Positions 35,940 to 44,962 of a stretch of DNA of 64,000 nt are shown here, one piece after another. Numbering within the stretch: the stretch's first letter is position 1; each line of letters begins with the position of its first letter. This DNA is from CAVROP01 sp050008495 (GTDB lineage: Bacteria > Acidobacteriota > Terriglobia > UBA7540). The stretch lies in contig JBEKMN010000068.1 in NCBI GenBank assembly GCA_050008495.1, positions 3,100 to 67,099 of the forward strand. The letters run 5' to 3'. A program made the translations under genes and the position numbers. The notes below the pieces were generated by a model that searched no databases, was not told where the DNA came from, and was given only the letters and a program-made list of their open reading frames with translations.

Positions 35940-36179
35940 TCAAAGGGACTCGATGATTTCCTGCCGACCCACTCCCTTGTGTTTCGATACGGCGCGTAAA
36001 ATGGCACTCAGAGTCCCCACGCGAAGGTTGCTGTGCGCGGGAACGGCAAGGCGCTGGTGAGTAGGTTCGGTGGTCTCCAACACGATGTGGCTGCCTTCCT
36101 GGTGCACGATACGATAGTCCCAACGGCGGCAGAGAGCTTTAACGAGGTCGTGGCCGCTCAGGTCGCGTGGAATCTTCAT
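35940..36179 (-). CDS. hicA: HicA-family mRNA interferase toxin
   Basis: 79 residues with the HicA/YcfA double-stranded RNA-binding fold: DLVKALCRRWDYRIVHQEGS followed by His31 (GSH motif, the catalytic His of the family) and NLRVGTLSAILRAV. HicA cleaves mRNA when free of HicB. The ATG at 36179 overlaps the hicB stop by 4 bp (ATGA), giving coupled translation, antitoxin first. Confidence 0.88.
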   Translation of the reverse strand: MKIPRDLSGHDLVKALCRRWDYRIVHQEGSHIVLETTEPTHQRLAVPAHSNLRVGTLSAILRAVSKHKGVGRQEIIESL

Positions 36180-36388
36180 GAATTGGCGAGAACTTCGTCA
36201 CGGACCAGATGGAGACGGATCGCGGCGGGCGGGTGAGGATGGTCAAAGTAAAAGGCAGACACGGCTTCTCTCACATTCCGGCGTAGCTCCTCCCAATTGT
36301 CAGCCTGACTGACTATGCTCTCCGTCAGGCACTCTGCGACGAACCCACCATCAGGTTCCTGGCTCACCTCGAAAACGATATCGTTCAT
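36176..36388 (-). CDS. hicB: HicB-like antitoxin
   Basis: 70 residues with the HicB partial RNase-H-like fold: IVFEVSQEPDGGFVAECL, then WEELRRNVREAVSAFYFD and IRLHLVRDEVLA. No separate DNA-binding domain is visible, so autoregulation would need the HicAB complex. It precedes hicA with a 4-bp overlap. Relatives are often mislabelled as 2-oxoisovalerate dehydrogenase beta subunit, which this is not. Confidence 0.82.
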   Translation of the reverse strand: MNDIVFEVSQEPDGGFVAECLTESIVSQADNWEELRRNVREAVSAFYFDHPHPPAAIRLHLVRDEVLANS

Positions 36389-36437
36389 AGGTGCAGCTTA
36401 TTCCATTCTCGCCAGAGATACAAGGCCACTGCCTTTC

Positions 36438-37970
36438 TCACGCCCAGTAGTTGCGGTCGAGCGAGCGGTACTGAATGGCTTCCGAGATATGGTCAGTGCC
36501 GATCGAGTCCGCGGCGGCGAGGTCGGAGATGGTGAGCGCCACTTTGAGGATTCGATCGTGGGCGCGGGCGCTCAAGCCCAAGCGCGTCATGGCGCTCTCC
36601 AGCAAGCGTTCGCAGTCAGCGGAGATGTTGCAATACTTGCGAATCTGGCGCGAGCTCATTTGCGCGTTGCAGTAGATTTTCTCGCCGGCGAAGCGGCGCA
36701 ACTGCCGCTGGCGTGCTTTGATGACGCGCTCACGGATCTCCTGTGAGGTTTCGCCGCCCGAGTCCTGCCTCAGCTCCTGATAGCGGACGGCCGGCATATC
36801 GATGTGGATATCAATGCGGTCGAGCAGCGGGCCGGAGATTTTCGAGACGTAACGCTGAATGAGGGGTGGGGTGCAGGTGCACTCGCGCGTAGGATCGTTG
36901 AAGAAACCGCACGGGCAGGGATTCATCGCGGCGGCCAGCATGAAGCGTGACGGGAAAGTCAGGGACATGGAGGCGCGCGAGATCGTAACCGTGCCATCCT
37001 CAACGGGCTGGCGCAATACCTCCAGCACGTTGCGTTGGAATTCCGGCAACTCGTCGAGGAAGAGCACGCCGTTGTGCGCCAAGCTCACTTCCCCGGGGCG
37101 AGGCACGGTGCCTCCGCCGATCAATCCGGCGTCCGAAATCGTGTGGTGGGGGGAGCGAAAGGGGCGAGTGCCGACCAACCCTCCACCGGGCTCGAGCAGC
37201 CCGGCCACGCTGTGGATCTTGGTGGTCTGAATCGCTTCATTAAAGGTCAGGGGCGGCAGAATGGTGGGGATGCGTTTCGCCAGCATGGTCTTGCCCGCGC
37301 CGGGCGGGCCGATCATCAGGATGTTGTGGCCCCCCGCCGTCGCCACTTCAATGGCGCGCTTGGCGTGAAGCTGCCCTTTGACGTCGCGGAAATCCACGCT
37401 GTACTGGCTGGCTTGAGCCAGCAGGGCGGCGCTGTCCACCCTGGCCGGGACGAACTCGCGCGTCTCGTTGATGAAGTCCAGGGCCTCCGGCAAAGAACGC
37501 AGGCCGTAAATCTTCAACTCTTCCACCACCGCCGCCTCGCTGGCGTTTTCCAGCGGCAGCACCATCCGCTGGATGCCCTTCTGCCGCGCCATGGCGGCAA
37601 TCGAAAGAGCGCCCTTCACGGGGCGCAGGCTGCCATCCAGCGAAAGCTCGCCCAAGAACAATGTGTTCTTGAGGTCCGCTTTCAAGAGAACGCCTGTGGT
37701 GCCCAGAATTCCCAGGGCGATCGCGAGGTCAAATCCGGAGCCTTCCTTCTTCACGTCCGCGGGAGCAAGATTTACGGTGATCTTTTGGAAGGGAAATTCC
37801 AGCCCGCAATTCCTGATGGCGGACTGTATGCGTTCGCGGCTCTCGCGCACCGCGGCGTCGGGCAAACCCACCGTGGTGAAATTGGGCAAGCCGGCAGAAA
37901 TATCGACCTCGACCTCAACCGGGTAGGCGTCGATGCCGAAGACGGCGGCGCTGAAAGCTTTGAAAAGCAT
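36438..37970 (-). CDS. comM: ComM/YifB-family Mg-chelatase-like AAA+ ATPase
   Basis: 510 residues from the ATG at 37970; the in-frame extension upstream is not protein-like. An N-terminal ChlI-type domain (VEVEVDISAGLPNFTTVGLP) is followed by the AAA+ core with Walker A GPPGAGKTML and Walker B GVLFLDELPEF, then the C-terminal domain with the Cys-rich loop NPCPCGFFNDPTRECTC. ComM acts as a helicase that promotes branch migration during natural transformation. It lies next to the HicAB block but on its own; no competence genes are nearby. Confidence 0.93.
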   Translation of the reverse strand: MLFKAFSAAVFGIDAYPVEVEVDISAGLPNFTTVGLPDAAVRESRERIQSAIRNCGLEFPFQKITVNLAPADVKKEGSGFDLAIALGILGTTGVLLKADLKNTLFLGELSLDGSLRPVKGALSIAAMARQKGIQRMVLPLENASEAAVVEELKIYGLRSLPEALDFINETREFVPARVDSAALLAQASQYSVDFRDVKGQLHAKRAIEVATAGGHNILMIGPPGAGKTMLAKRIPTILPPLTFNEAIQTTKIHSVAGLLEPGGGLVGTRPFRSPHHTISDAGLIGGGTVPRPGEVSLAHNGVLFLDELPEFQRNVLEVLRQPVEDGTVTISRASMSLTFPSRFMLAAAMNPCPCGFFNDPTRECTCTPPLIQRYVSKISGPLLDRIDIHIDMPAVRYQELRQDSGGETSQEIRERVIKARQRQLRRFAGEKIYCNAQMSSRQIRKYCNISADCERLLESAMTRLGLSARAHDRILKVALTISDLAAADSIGTDHISEAIQYRSLDRNYWA

Positions 37971-38226
37971 GGGAATGCATTCCGGCAGCAAGGTACATGC
38001 AGGGAATGGCAAGCCGTGGGCTGCACTCGCAACGAGTGGAGAAATGGCCTGCCCTACCCTTGCCGGTGATCGGCCGAGCATGCCCCTCGAAGCTCAGGCC
38101 AGATAACTCTTTCGTGCCGGGCGCTGAGCCCTCAAGAGGGGTGGGAGTATACCAGAACAAACAACTTGACGTCCCGGAAATCGCGACCCGTGTCTCCCCT
38201 GGCCCGAGAACATCGAAAACAGGGTG

Positions 38227-38255
38227 TTGACATTCTACATCCTTGGGTGTAGAGT
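38227..38255 (+). promoter_or_regulatory. PadR promoter with embedded operator; leaderless start
   Basis: TTGACA at 38227-38232, 17-bp spacer, TAGAGT at 38250-38255. The perfect inverted repeat TCTACA (38234-38239) / TGTAGA (38248-38253) sits between and over the boxes and fits the TACA-N8-TGTA type bound by PadR repressors. The ATG of the PadR gene is only 7 bp after the -10 box, so transcription should begin at the start codon and the mRNA would be leaderless. Confidence 0.7.
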
Positions 38256-38261
38256 GCCTAC

Positions 38262-38630
38262 ATGGTAAAAGCCAAGAAAGAACTCTATCAAAATCGCATC
38301 GAGTTGTTGCAAGGCACGCTCGACATGCTCATCCTCCAGACCTTGCAGTGGGGGCCGCAGCACGGCTACGCGATCAGCCAGTCGATTCGCGGCCGCTCGG
38401 GCGAAGTCTTGCAGGTTGAAACCGGGTCGCTCTACCCGGCGCTGCACCGGCTGGAAAAACAGGGCTGGGTGACCTCGCAATGGAAACAAACGGAGAGCAA
38501 CCAGCGCGCCAAGTTTTATCGCCTGACTTCCGCCGGCAAGAGGCAGTTGCTCTCGGAACAGGCCCGCTGGAGCCAGATCGTCAGCGCCATCGCCGGGATC
38601 ATGAACCCTGCGGCGAGCGGGAGCAGCTAG
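38262..38630 (+). CDS. PadR-family transcriptional regulator 1
   Basis: 122 residues with the PadR winged helix: QGTLDMLILQTLQWGPQHGY, then VETGSLYPALHRLEKQGWV and AKFYRLTSAGKRQL. In Acidobacteria such regulators commonly precede ADOP permeases, as here (two follow). It probably represses its own promoter through the palindrome upstream. The lack of a ribosome site matches a leaderless mRNA. Confidence 0.92.
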   Translation: MVKAKKELYQNRIELLQGTLDMLILQTLQWGPQHGYAISQSIRGRSGEVLQVETGSLYPALHRLEKQGWVTSQWKQTESNQRAKFYRLTSAGKRQLLSEQARWSQIVSAIAGIMNPAASGSS

Positions 38631-38744
38631 TGGTTCGGCCTGAGAAGGAACGGATGTCATTCTGAGCTGCGCCTTGTGGTGGATCGCAGGAAATGCTGAG
38701 GGCAAGCTTCCTCGCGGAGTTTACCCTGAGCACCCAGAGCGAGA

Positions 38745-38811
38745 TTCCTTCACTTCGTTCAGGACAGGCTCTTCGCTTCGCTCAGGATGACAGCGAAGGG
38801 CTCGGAATGAC
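38745..38811. repeat. Dispersed TTCGCTTCGCTCAGGATGACA repeat
   Basis: Two or three imperfect copies of the GCGAAG/CTTCGC repeat family, between PadR 1 and the first ADOP gene. Confidence 0.65.
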
Positions 38812-38849
38812 ACCGCTGACTAAAGGCTGAGAGCCAAGTGGAGATGCTG

Positions 38850-41555
38850 GTGAATAGCGATCTCTGGTTTCGCCTTCGAGCGTTGTTTCGGCGCAAGTCC
38901 AGGGAAGAGGACCTGGAAGAGGAGGTCCAATCTCATTTGCGTATGGACGAGAGGGAACGTGTGGCGCAGGGTGAATCTGCCGGCCAAGCTCGAACCGCCG
39001 CGCTCCGCGAATTCGGCAACGTCGGGCTTGTGAAGGAAGTTACGCGGGATATGTGGGGCTGGCGCTGGCTTGAAACTTTGCGGCAGGACGTTCGCTTCGC
39101 CCTGCGCCTGTTACGCCGCAGCCCCGGTTTTACCGCCGTCGCCGTGCTTTCGTTAGCGCTGGGAATCGGCGCCAATACAGGCGTCTTCAGCCTGATCAAC
39201 ACCCTCATGCTTCGCCTTCTTCCCGTCCGAGATCCCGAGGGCCTCGTAGAGTTGCTGCACCAATATCCTGGGGAACCTCGGATGAACGGATACTCCTGGC
39301 AGAGCTACGAGCATTTTCGTGATCACAATCACGCCTTCTCCGGCCTTATTGGCTTCAGTCCCTCCCGGTTCGATTTGCGGGGCGAAGGCCTGGGTGGCCA
39401 GACAGTGGATGGCGAATACGTAGTTGGAGACTTCTTTCGTGTGCTGGGGGTGAAGCCCGCCGTCGGCCGCCTCATTGGACCCGAGGACGACCGGCTGGGC
39501 GGTGCGCACTCGGCAGTGGCCGTGGTGAGTTGGTCCTTCTGGAAGAGCCGCTTTAATCTGGATCCGCGAATTCTGGGCAAGCGAATCATTTTGCAGAATG
39601 TGCCGGTCGCGGTCATTGGAGTGGCGCCGCGTGAATTCTTCGGGCTGGAGATCTGGTCGCGGCCCGACGTTTGGGTGCCCACCGGCCTGGAACCCCTCAT
39701 CGACGCCCCCGGCCGGACGTATTTTGGAGCGCCGCTCGCCTTGATCGGGCGCTTGAAGCCCGGCGTTTCCGTCGATCAAGCGCGAGCGGAAATGAGCGTG
39801 TTGTTCCAGTTCACTCTCGATGAAATGAGCAAAGGGAGCAAAAACCCCCTCATTCGCAAAATCAAATTGGAAATCGTGCCAGCGGGGGCCGGGCTGGCGT
39901 TCCTGCGTGACCAGTTCGAGCAGCCGCTGCTGGTCCTGATGGTGCTTGTCGGTCTGCTCCTTCTGATTGCCTGCACCAGCATCGCTACTCTGCTGCTGGC
40001 ACGCGGGGCGGCACGCGAGCATGAAATGGCGCTGCGGGTTTCCCTCGGCGCCGGCAGGATGCGCCTTCTAAGGCAGGTGATGACCGAATCGCTGTTGCTT
40101 TCCGGCGTGGGCAGCCTACTGGGAATCCTGGTGGCCTATGTCGGCGCCCGCGCGCTGGTTCGGATTCTCCTTTCCGGGCGGCCGATTGTGGGGTTGCCGC
40201 CTCATTTCACGTTCGAAGTTCGGCCGGATGCCCACGTGCTGCTCTTCACCCTCGGAGCGGCATTACTGACGGGCGTGCTATTCGGGCTGGTTCCCGCTCT
40301 GCGGGCTGTGATATCGGCGCCGGCGTCCATGTTGCTGGGCGCCACCCGGCCCTCGCAGGCTCGAGCTGCGCGCTTGTTCGGGAAGAGCCTTGTCGCGGCC
40401 CAGGTGGCATTGTCCGTGGGAGTGTTGAGCCTCGCCGGCGTATTCACCCGCCACTTGTCCGACCTGCGGAATCAGCTCGGCTTTGAGCGCGACCACCTTC
40501 TGCTCGTGAGCCTCGATACGGCCCACACCGGGTATTCCGCGGAACAACTATCTCTCTTATATCAGGAGTTGCTGGGGCGCCTGGATGCTCTTCCCGGCGT
40601 GCGCTCGGCAACGATTGGTTCCCCCACTCCGATCTCAGGCGCTGGAGCGGCGAGCTTTGTAGACGTGGAAGGCCTCCAGCAGAAGCCCGAGGACCGCCGC
40701 TACGTGGCGATATCATGGATCGCGCCCAAGTATTTCCAGACGCTCGGCACGCCTTTGCTGGCAGGCCGTGATTTTACCTTCCAGGATGAAGGCGGCCCGC
40801 GCGTCGCGATCATCAACGAGGCCATGGCGCGATATTACTTCGCCGACGCTAACCCTATTGGAAAGCATCTCAGTATCGAGAAGGATTGGAAAAACATCGG
40901 CGGCCCGGACAAGCCGTATGAAATCGTCGGCGTCGTGGGCGATGCAAAATACGATGACGCGCACGGGGCGCCGCCACGCACCCTCTACCTGACCGCTTTC
41001 GGCGACGGCAGAATGTACGCAAGTGATTTCATCCTCCGCACCAGCATGCCCCCTGATGCAGTGACTGGTGAGGTACGGCGCAGCGTTGCCGAGATATTAA
41101 AGGGCGTTGCGGTGCGCCACGCCACAACCATGTCCGAGCAGGTCGATGCTGCCCTCGTTCCGGAGCGGCTCATCGCCATGCTCTCCGGCTCATTCGGCAC
41201 GCTGGGGTTAATCCTCGCCGCGATCGGCCTCTATGGACTGCTGGCGTACGCAGCGGCGCGGCGCACGAAAGAGATTGGCGTCCGCATGGCGCTCGGCGCG
41301 ACGCGCGGCACGGTGACTTGGATGGTGCTGCGAGACGCGCTGGGGATGGTCTCAGCCGGGCTGCTCGTAGGAATCCCGGTGGCGCTTTGGTCCAGGAAAT
41401 TCGCCGGTAGTCTGATTGAGGGACTCCCTCCATCCAGCGTCTTGCCCATTTCAATGGCCGCGCTGGGGGTAATCGCCGTGGCATTTATGGCCAGCTACAT
41501 TCCCGCGCGCCGGGCGACGAAAGTGGATCCCATGGAGGCGCTGCGGTATGAGTAA
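38850..41555 (+). CDS. ADOP-family FtsX-like permease 1
   Basis: 901 residues from the GTG at 38850 (GGAG six bases upstream, aligned with the starts of the other two copies; an ATG at 38844 is the alternative). Domain order: a cytoplasmic ADOP prefix (RLRALFRRKSREEDLEEEV..., residues 5-75), first membrane helix (GFTAVAVLSLALGIGANTGV), MacB-like periplasmic core, FtsX module, second core, second FtsX module ending IPARRATKVDPMEALRYE. It has the size and duplicated layout of orphan MacB-type permeases; no ATPase gene is near. Proposed roles are export or envelope signalling, unproven. Confidence 0.9.
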   Translation: MNSDLWFRLRALFRRKSREEDLEEEVQSHLRMDERERVAQGESAGQARTAALREFGNVGLVKEVTRDMWGWRWLETLRQDVRFALRLLRRSPGFTAVAVLSLALGIGANTGVFSLINTLMLRLLPVRDPEGLVELLHQYPGEPRMNGYSWQSYEHFRDHNHAFSGLIGFSPSRFDLRGEGLGGQTVDGEYVVGDFFRVLGVKPAVGRLIGPEDDRLGGAHSAVAVVSWSFWKSRFNLDPRILGKRIILQNVPVAVIGVAPREFFGLEIWSRPDVWVPTGLEPLIDAPGRTYFGAPLALIGRLKPGVSVDQARAEMSVLFQFTLDEMSKGSKNPLIRKIKLEIVPAGAGLAFLRDQFEQPLLVLMVLVGLLLLIACTSIATLLLARGAAREHEMALRVSLGAGRMRLLRQVMTESLLLSGVGSLLGILVAYVGARALVRILLSGRPIVGLPPHFTFEVRPDAHVLLFTLGAALLTGVLFGLVPALRAVISAPASMLLGATRPSQARAARLFGKSLVAAQVALSVGVLSLAGVFTRHLSDLRNQLGFERDHLLLVSLDTAHTGYSAEQLSLLYQELLGRLDALPGVRSATIGSPTPISGAGAASFVDVEGLQQKPEDRRYVAISWIAPKYFQTLGTPLLAGRDFTFQDEGGPRVAIINEAMARYYFADANPIGKHLSIEKDWKNIGGPDKPYEIVGVVGDAKYDDAHGAPPRTLYLTAFGDGRMYASDFILRTSMPPDAVTGEVRRSVAEILKGVAVRHATTMSEQVDAALVPERLIAMLSGSFGTLGLILAAIGLYGLLAYAAARRTKEIGVRMALGATRGTVTWMVLRDALGMVSAGLLVGIPVALWSRKFAGSLIEGLPPSSVLPISMAALGVIAVAFMASYIPARRATKVDPMEALRYE

Positions 41556-41558
41556 AGC

Positions 41559-41702
41559 AGTGGCTAGTGGCTAGTGGCTGGTGGCTGGTGGCTAGTGATT
41601 ACTGGTTGGCCAGGGGAGATCCTCGGCTTGTGGCGCCGCCAAGCTTCTTAACGAACGTTTGCCCGCAGATACAAGCCACTGACCACTAGCCACTAACCAC
41701 TG
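41559..41702. repeat. Inverted pair of heptamer arrays (TAGTGGC)
   Basis: The left array (41559-41598) repeats TAGTGGC/TGGTGGC from 3 bp after the ADOP 1 stop. The right array (41674-41702) is its reverse complement (GCCACTA). Together they flank 75 bp without a gene. Confidence 0.8.
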
Positions 41703-41716
41703 AAGTGGAGGTCCCG

Positions 41717-44377
41717 ATGTTAAGCAAGATTCTGTTTCGCCTGCGAGCACTCTTCCGGCGCAAGTCGATGGAGACGTCGCTCGACGAGGAAGTCCAGGGC
41801 CATTTGCGGATGGCCGCCCAGGAGCGCATGGATCAGGGTGAATCCGCCGAGCGGGCGCGAGCCGCCGCCCTACGCGAATTCGGCAACGTCGGACTCGTGG
41901 AAGAAGTCACTCGCGGAATGTGGGGTTGGGGCTGGCTTGAAAGCTTGCTGCAAGACTTGCGCTATGGACTCCGCATGCTGGGGAAGAATCCCGGCTTCAC
42001 TGCTGTCGCCGTACTCACTCTTGCCCTCGGCATCGGCGCCAACACTGCCGTGTTCAGCCTGATCAACACTATTCTTCTGCGACCGCTGCCGTACCGCACT
42101 CCCTCGGAGCTGGCAGTGGTGTCAGAGACCGTGCCGCAGATGGGCGGCGACCTCGAGGTCGGAATGGCAGCCGGGGAATATCTGGACTATCGCGACCGGA
42201 ACCGTTCCTTCGTGCAGACCGGAGCCTATGAAGACGCGGGATTCAATCTTACAGGAGAAGGAAATCCGTTGCGCATTCATGCCGCTGCGGTTACTGCTTC
42301 GGCATTTCAGCTCCTCGGGGTCTCGCCCGGGCTGGGACGTGTCTTCACAGCCGAGGAGGAGCAAAACGGAGGCGCAGCAGTGGCCGTGCTCTCCTATTCG
42401 CTATGGCAGCGCCACTACGGCGGCGATGCTGGAATTCTGGGCAAAACTATCAAGCTGGATGAAAAACCTTATCTGGTGCTGGGGGTCATGCCGCCGTCAT
42501 TTCACTTTCCCTCTGACGGAGCTCCGCTCTCCGAGCGGCCCGACCTGTGGGTTCCGGAAGTGTTCGCTCCAGACCGCTTGAAGGATCGCTTAATGGAATT
42601 TGGCGTCAATTTCATCGGACGGCTGAAGCCGGGTGTGAGCGATCAGCAGGCCCTTGCAGATGTCAACTCCGTGGCTGCCGGGTTTATGCGGCAGCTTCCG
42701 GAATTCTACTCCGGCAACATCCGTGTGGTTCCTCGTGTGCACAAGTTCTCCGCCTATGCAGTGCAAAAGGCTCGGCCGTTGATGATTCTTCTTATGGCCG
42801 CTGTCGCCAGCGTTCTATTGATCGCCTGCGCCAACGTCGCGAACCTGCTTCTCGCTCGCGGCAGTTATCGTACTCACGAAATGGCAGTGCGGAGCGCGAT
42901 TGGTGCAGTGCGATCTCGTTTGGTGCGGCAGTGTCTGGTGGAGAGCCTTCTGCTCTCGCTTCTGGGAGCCGGCGGCGGGTTTGCTCTGGCTTTCGTGCTG
43001 GTGAGGGGAGTGCGGGTCTTCGGCCCGGCAGACGTGCCGCGCCTCGAGGAAGTTGCGATCGAGCCCATGGCTTTGGCGTTTACGGTTGTGCTCTTGTTGC
43101 TGACTACGGTGCTGTTCGGATTTGTTCCGGCGTGGCGGCTCTCGCACGTCGCGCCGCAGGACTGCCTGAAGGAATCCTCGCAAAACCGTGGGGCGCGTGG
43201 AACGGATCGGTTGCAGAATTTCATCGTGGTGGGTGAAATCGCCGCTACGCTTCTTCTGTTAGTCGGGGGCGGCCTGCTGCTCAGGAGTTTCGTGCGAGTC
43301 TTGAATGTTCCTCTTGGGTTTAGTCCTCAGGGCGTTTACATCGTGCGCACCCTGTTTGACGAGGCTCGCTACCCCAATGCCGCGAAGCGAGAGGTTGTAC
43401 AGAAGGAACTGATCGACCGCTTCGCGCATCTCCCGGGGGTACAGGTCGTGGCGGCCGCGAGCCACTTGCCGCTAAGCGACAGCCGCCAGATTGGGTTCCG
43501 CCTCGAACATGCCGCGCCCGATGATTTTCACTGGGCGGAAAACTCACTGGTGACGCCGGGATATTTCCATGCCATGGGGATTTCGATGCTGCGCGGCAGG
43601 AACTTCACGGACCAGGATCGCTCCAACACGTCTTTGGTCGTCATCATCAACGAAACGATGGCGCGCCAGTATTTTCCCGGGCAGGATCCCATCGGCCAAC
43701 GGTTCCACTGGGGCGGGCGCGAGTTGTTCACGATTATCGGTATCGCGCGCGACGTACACATTTCGGCCCTCGACGCCGACCCGCCGCCCATGATCTACCA
43801 CTCGATGTTCCAACTTCAGACCCATACCAGCGACCGAACTGCCTTAATCCTCCGAACCGACCGCGGCGCACAGGACAAGGACCTATACGCCCGCATCCAG
43901 CAGCAGATCTGGTCGCTCGACCGGGACCTCCCCATTTACAGCTTTGCGGCCCTTGACACACTAATATCCGAATCGCTGGCTCAGCGTCGCTTCACTACTC
44001 TCCTGACGTTGTCCTTCGGATTGATCGCCTTGGCCCTGGCGCTCATCGGGCTGTTCGGTGTGATGTCTTACCTGGTGGCGCAACAGCAGCGGGAATTGGC
44101 CATACGCATGGCGCTGGGCGCCAACCAGGCGGGACTCTGGTGGATGGTCATGAAACGCGGCGCCGCGCTCGCTACGTCAGGCTGCGGGATCGGATTGGCC
44201 TTGTTTCCCCTTGCCGAACGCCTGATTCGGGCCACCCTTTACCAGACCAGCGCGTACGATCCACTGACGCTGTTCCTGGTTCCTCTCCTCCTGTTTTCCG
44301 TCGCCCTTCTTGCGAGTTACCTGCCCGCACGCCACGCCACGAAAGTCGATCCCATGGCGGCGCTAAGGTACGAATAA
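41717..44377 (+). CDS. ADOP-family FtsX-like permease 2
   Basis: 886 residues from the ATG at 41717, with GGAGGT upstream. Same layout as ADOP 1: prefix domain (LRALFRRKSMETSLDEEVQG), membrane helix GFTAVAVLTLALGIGANTAV, two MacB core/FtsX modules, C-terminus LPARHATKVDPMAALRYE. The prefix is closely similar to that of ADOP 1, the core much less so, suggesting an old duplication. It probably shares the PadR 1 transcript unless the repeat between them terminates it. Confidence 0.9.
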   Translation: MLSKILFRLRALFRRKSMETSLDEEVQGHLRMAAQERMDQGESAERARAAALREFGNVGLVEEVTRGMWGWGWLESLLQDLRYGLRMLGKNPGFTAVAVLTLALGIGANTAVFSLINTILLRPLPYRTPSELAVVSETVPQMGGDLEVGMAAGEYLDYRDRNRSFVQTGAYEDAGFNLTGEGNPLRIHAAAVTASAFQLLGVSPGLGRVFTAEEEQNGGAAVAVLSYSLWQRHYGGDAGILGKTIKLDEKPYLVLGVMPPSFHFPSDGAPLSERPDLWVPEVFAPDRLKDRLMEFGVNFIGRLKPGVSDQQALADVNSVAAGFMRQLPEFYSGNIRVVPRVHKFSAYAVQKARPLMILLMAAVASVLLIACANVANLLLARGSYRTHEMAVRSAIGAVRSRLVRQCLVESLLLSLLGAGGGFALAFVLVRGVRVFGPADVPRLEEVAIEPMALAFTVVLLLLTTVLFGFVPAWRLSHVAPQDCLKESSQNRGARGTDRLQNFIVVGEIAATLLLLVGGGLLLRSFVRVLNVPLGFSPQGVYIVRTLFDEARYPNAAKREVVQKELIDRFAHLPGVQVVAAASHLPLSDSRQIGFRLEHAAPDDFHWAENSLVTPGYFHAMGISMLRGRNFTDQDRSNTSLVVIINETMARQYFPGQDPIGQRFHWGGRELFTIIGIARDVHISALDADPPPMIYHSMFQLQTHTSDRTALILRTDRGAQDKDLYARIQQQIWSLDRDLPIYSFAALDTLISESLAQRRFTTLLTLSFGLIALALALIGLFGVMSYLVAQQQRELAIRMALGANQAGLWWMVMKRGAALATSGCGIGLALFPLAERLIRATLYQTSAYDPLTLFLVPLLLFSVALLASYLPARHATKVDPMAALRYE

Positions 44378-44391
44378 AGCGGCGGCTAATC

Positions 44392-44505
44392 ATTGGCAAT
44401 TTGTGATTTGCGATTTGTGATTTGTGATTGCTCCGAAAGCTGTTCCCTGAGAGTCATCTTCCGCTCCACCTCAACCGACAATCACAAATCGCAAATCACA
44501 AATGA
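44392..44505. repeat. Inverted pair of heptamer arrays (ATTTGTG)
   Basis: The left array (44392-44430) has ATTTGTG/ATTTGCG units from 15 bp after the ADOP 2 stop; the right array (44479-44505) is the reverse complement. The arms pair over about 28 bp, enough to stop transcription before the next PadR promoter. Confidence 0.8.
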
Positions 44506-44517
44506 CATGTTGTCCTC

Positions 44518-44545
44518 TTGACAGTCTAGGGGAAAGGTGTATTCT
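44518..44545 (+). promoter_or_regulatory. Promoter of PadR 2
   Basis: TTGACA at 44518-44523, 16-bp spacer, TATTCT at 44540-44545. The spacer has TCTA...GTGTA, a weaker version of the palindrome at PadR 1. Unlike PadR 1, a leader of about 20 nt with GAGGAGGGA precedes the ATG. Confidence 0.6.
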
Positions 44546-44571
44546 CATCTCGACCGTCGAGAGGAGGGACC

Positions 44572-44913
44572 ATGAAATCCAGCGAGCTCGTCCAGGGAAC
44601 TCTGGACATGCTCATCTTGAAAACCCTGGCGCTTGAACCCCTGCATGGCTATGGCATCGCCTTGCGGATCGAGCAGATCAGCAAGGGAGTATTTCGCGTC
44701 AACCCAGGCTCGTTGTTTCCCGCCTTCCGCCGCCTGGAGCGGGCGGGATGGATCAAGCCGGAGTGGCGGCCTACGGGGAACAATCGGCGCGCGAAATTCT
44801 ACCAACTCACTACTCTTGGGCGGAAGCAACTGAAAGCCGAGACCGAGGAGTGGGCGCGACAGCTCGCGGCAATCACGCGAATCATGAGGGCGCCGGCCAT
44901 TGGTAATTTGTAA
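44572..44913 (+). CDS. PadR-family transcriptional regulator 2
   Basis: 113 residues, PadR winged helix: QGTLDMLILKTLALEPLHGY, VNPGSLFPAFRRLERAGWI, KFYQLTTLGRKQL. Start at the ATG after GAGGAGGGA. It ends 49 bp before ADOP 3, which it probably controls together with itself. Confidence 0.92.
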   Translation: MKSSELVQGTLDMLILKTLALEPLHGYGIALRIEQISKGVFRVNPGSLFPAFRRLERAGWIKPEWRPTGNNRRAKFYQLTTLGRKQLKAETEEWARQLAAITRIMRAPAIGNL

Positions 44914-44962
44914 TCGAAGTTGAATGGCATTTCTTCGTGCCTTGGTGGTGAGGGAGGTCGCG

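Noticed and set aside
36176..36388. 2-oxoisovalerate dehydrogenase beta fragment
   Set aside because: This label is a common database error for HicB-like proteins; size, fold pattern and overlap with hicA support an antitoxin.
37035..38069. A 344-codon frame opposite comM
   Set aside because: Antisense to Walker motifs of comM; no features of its own.
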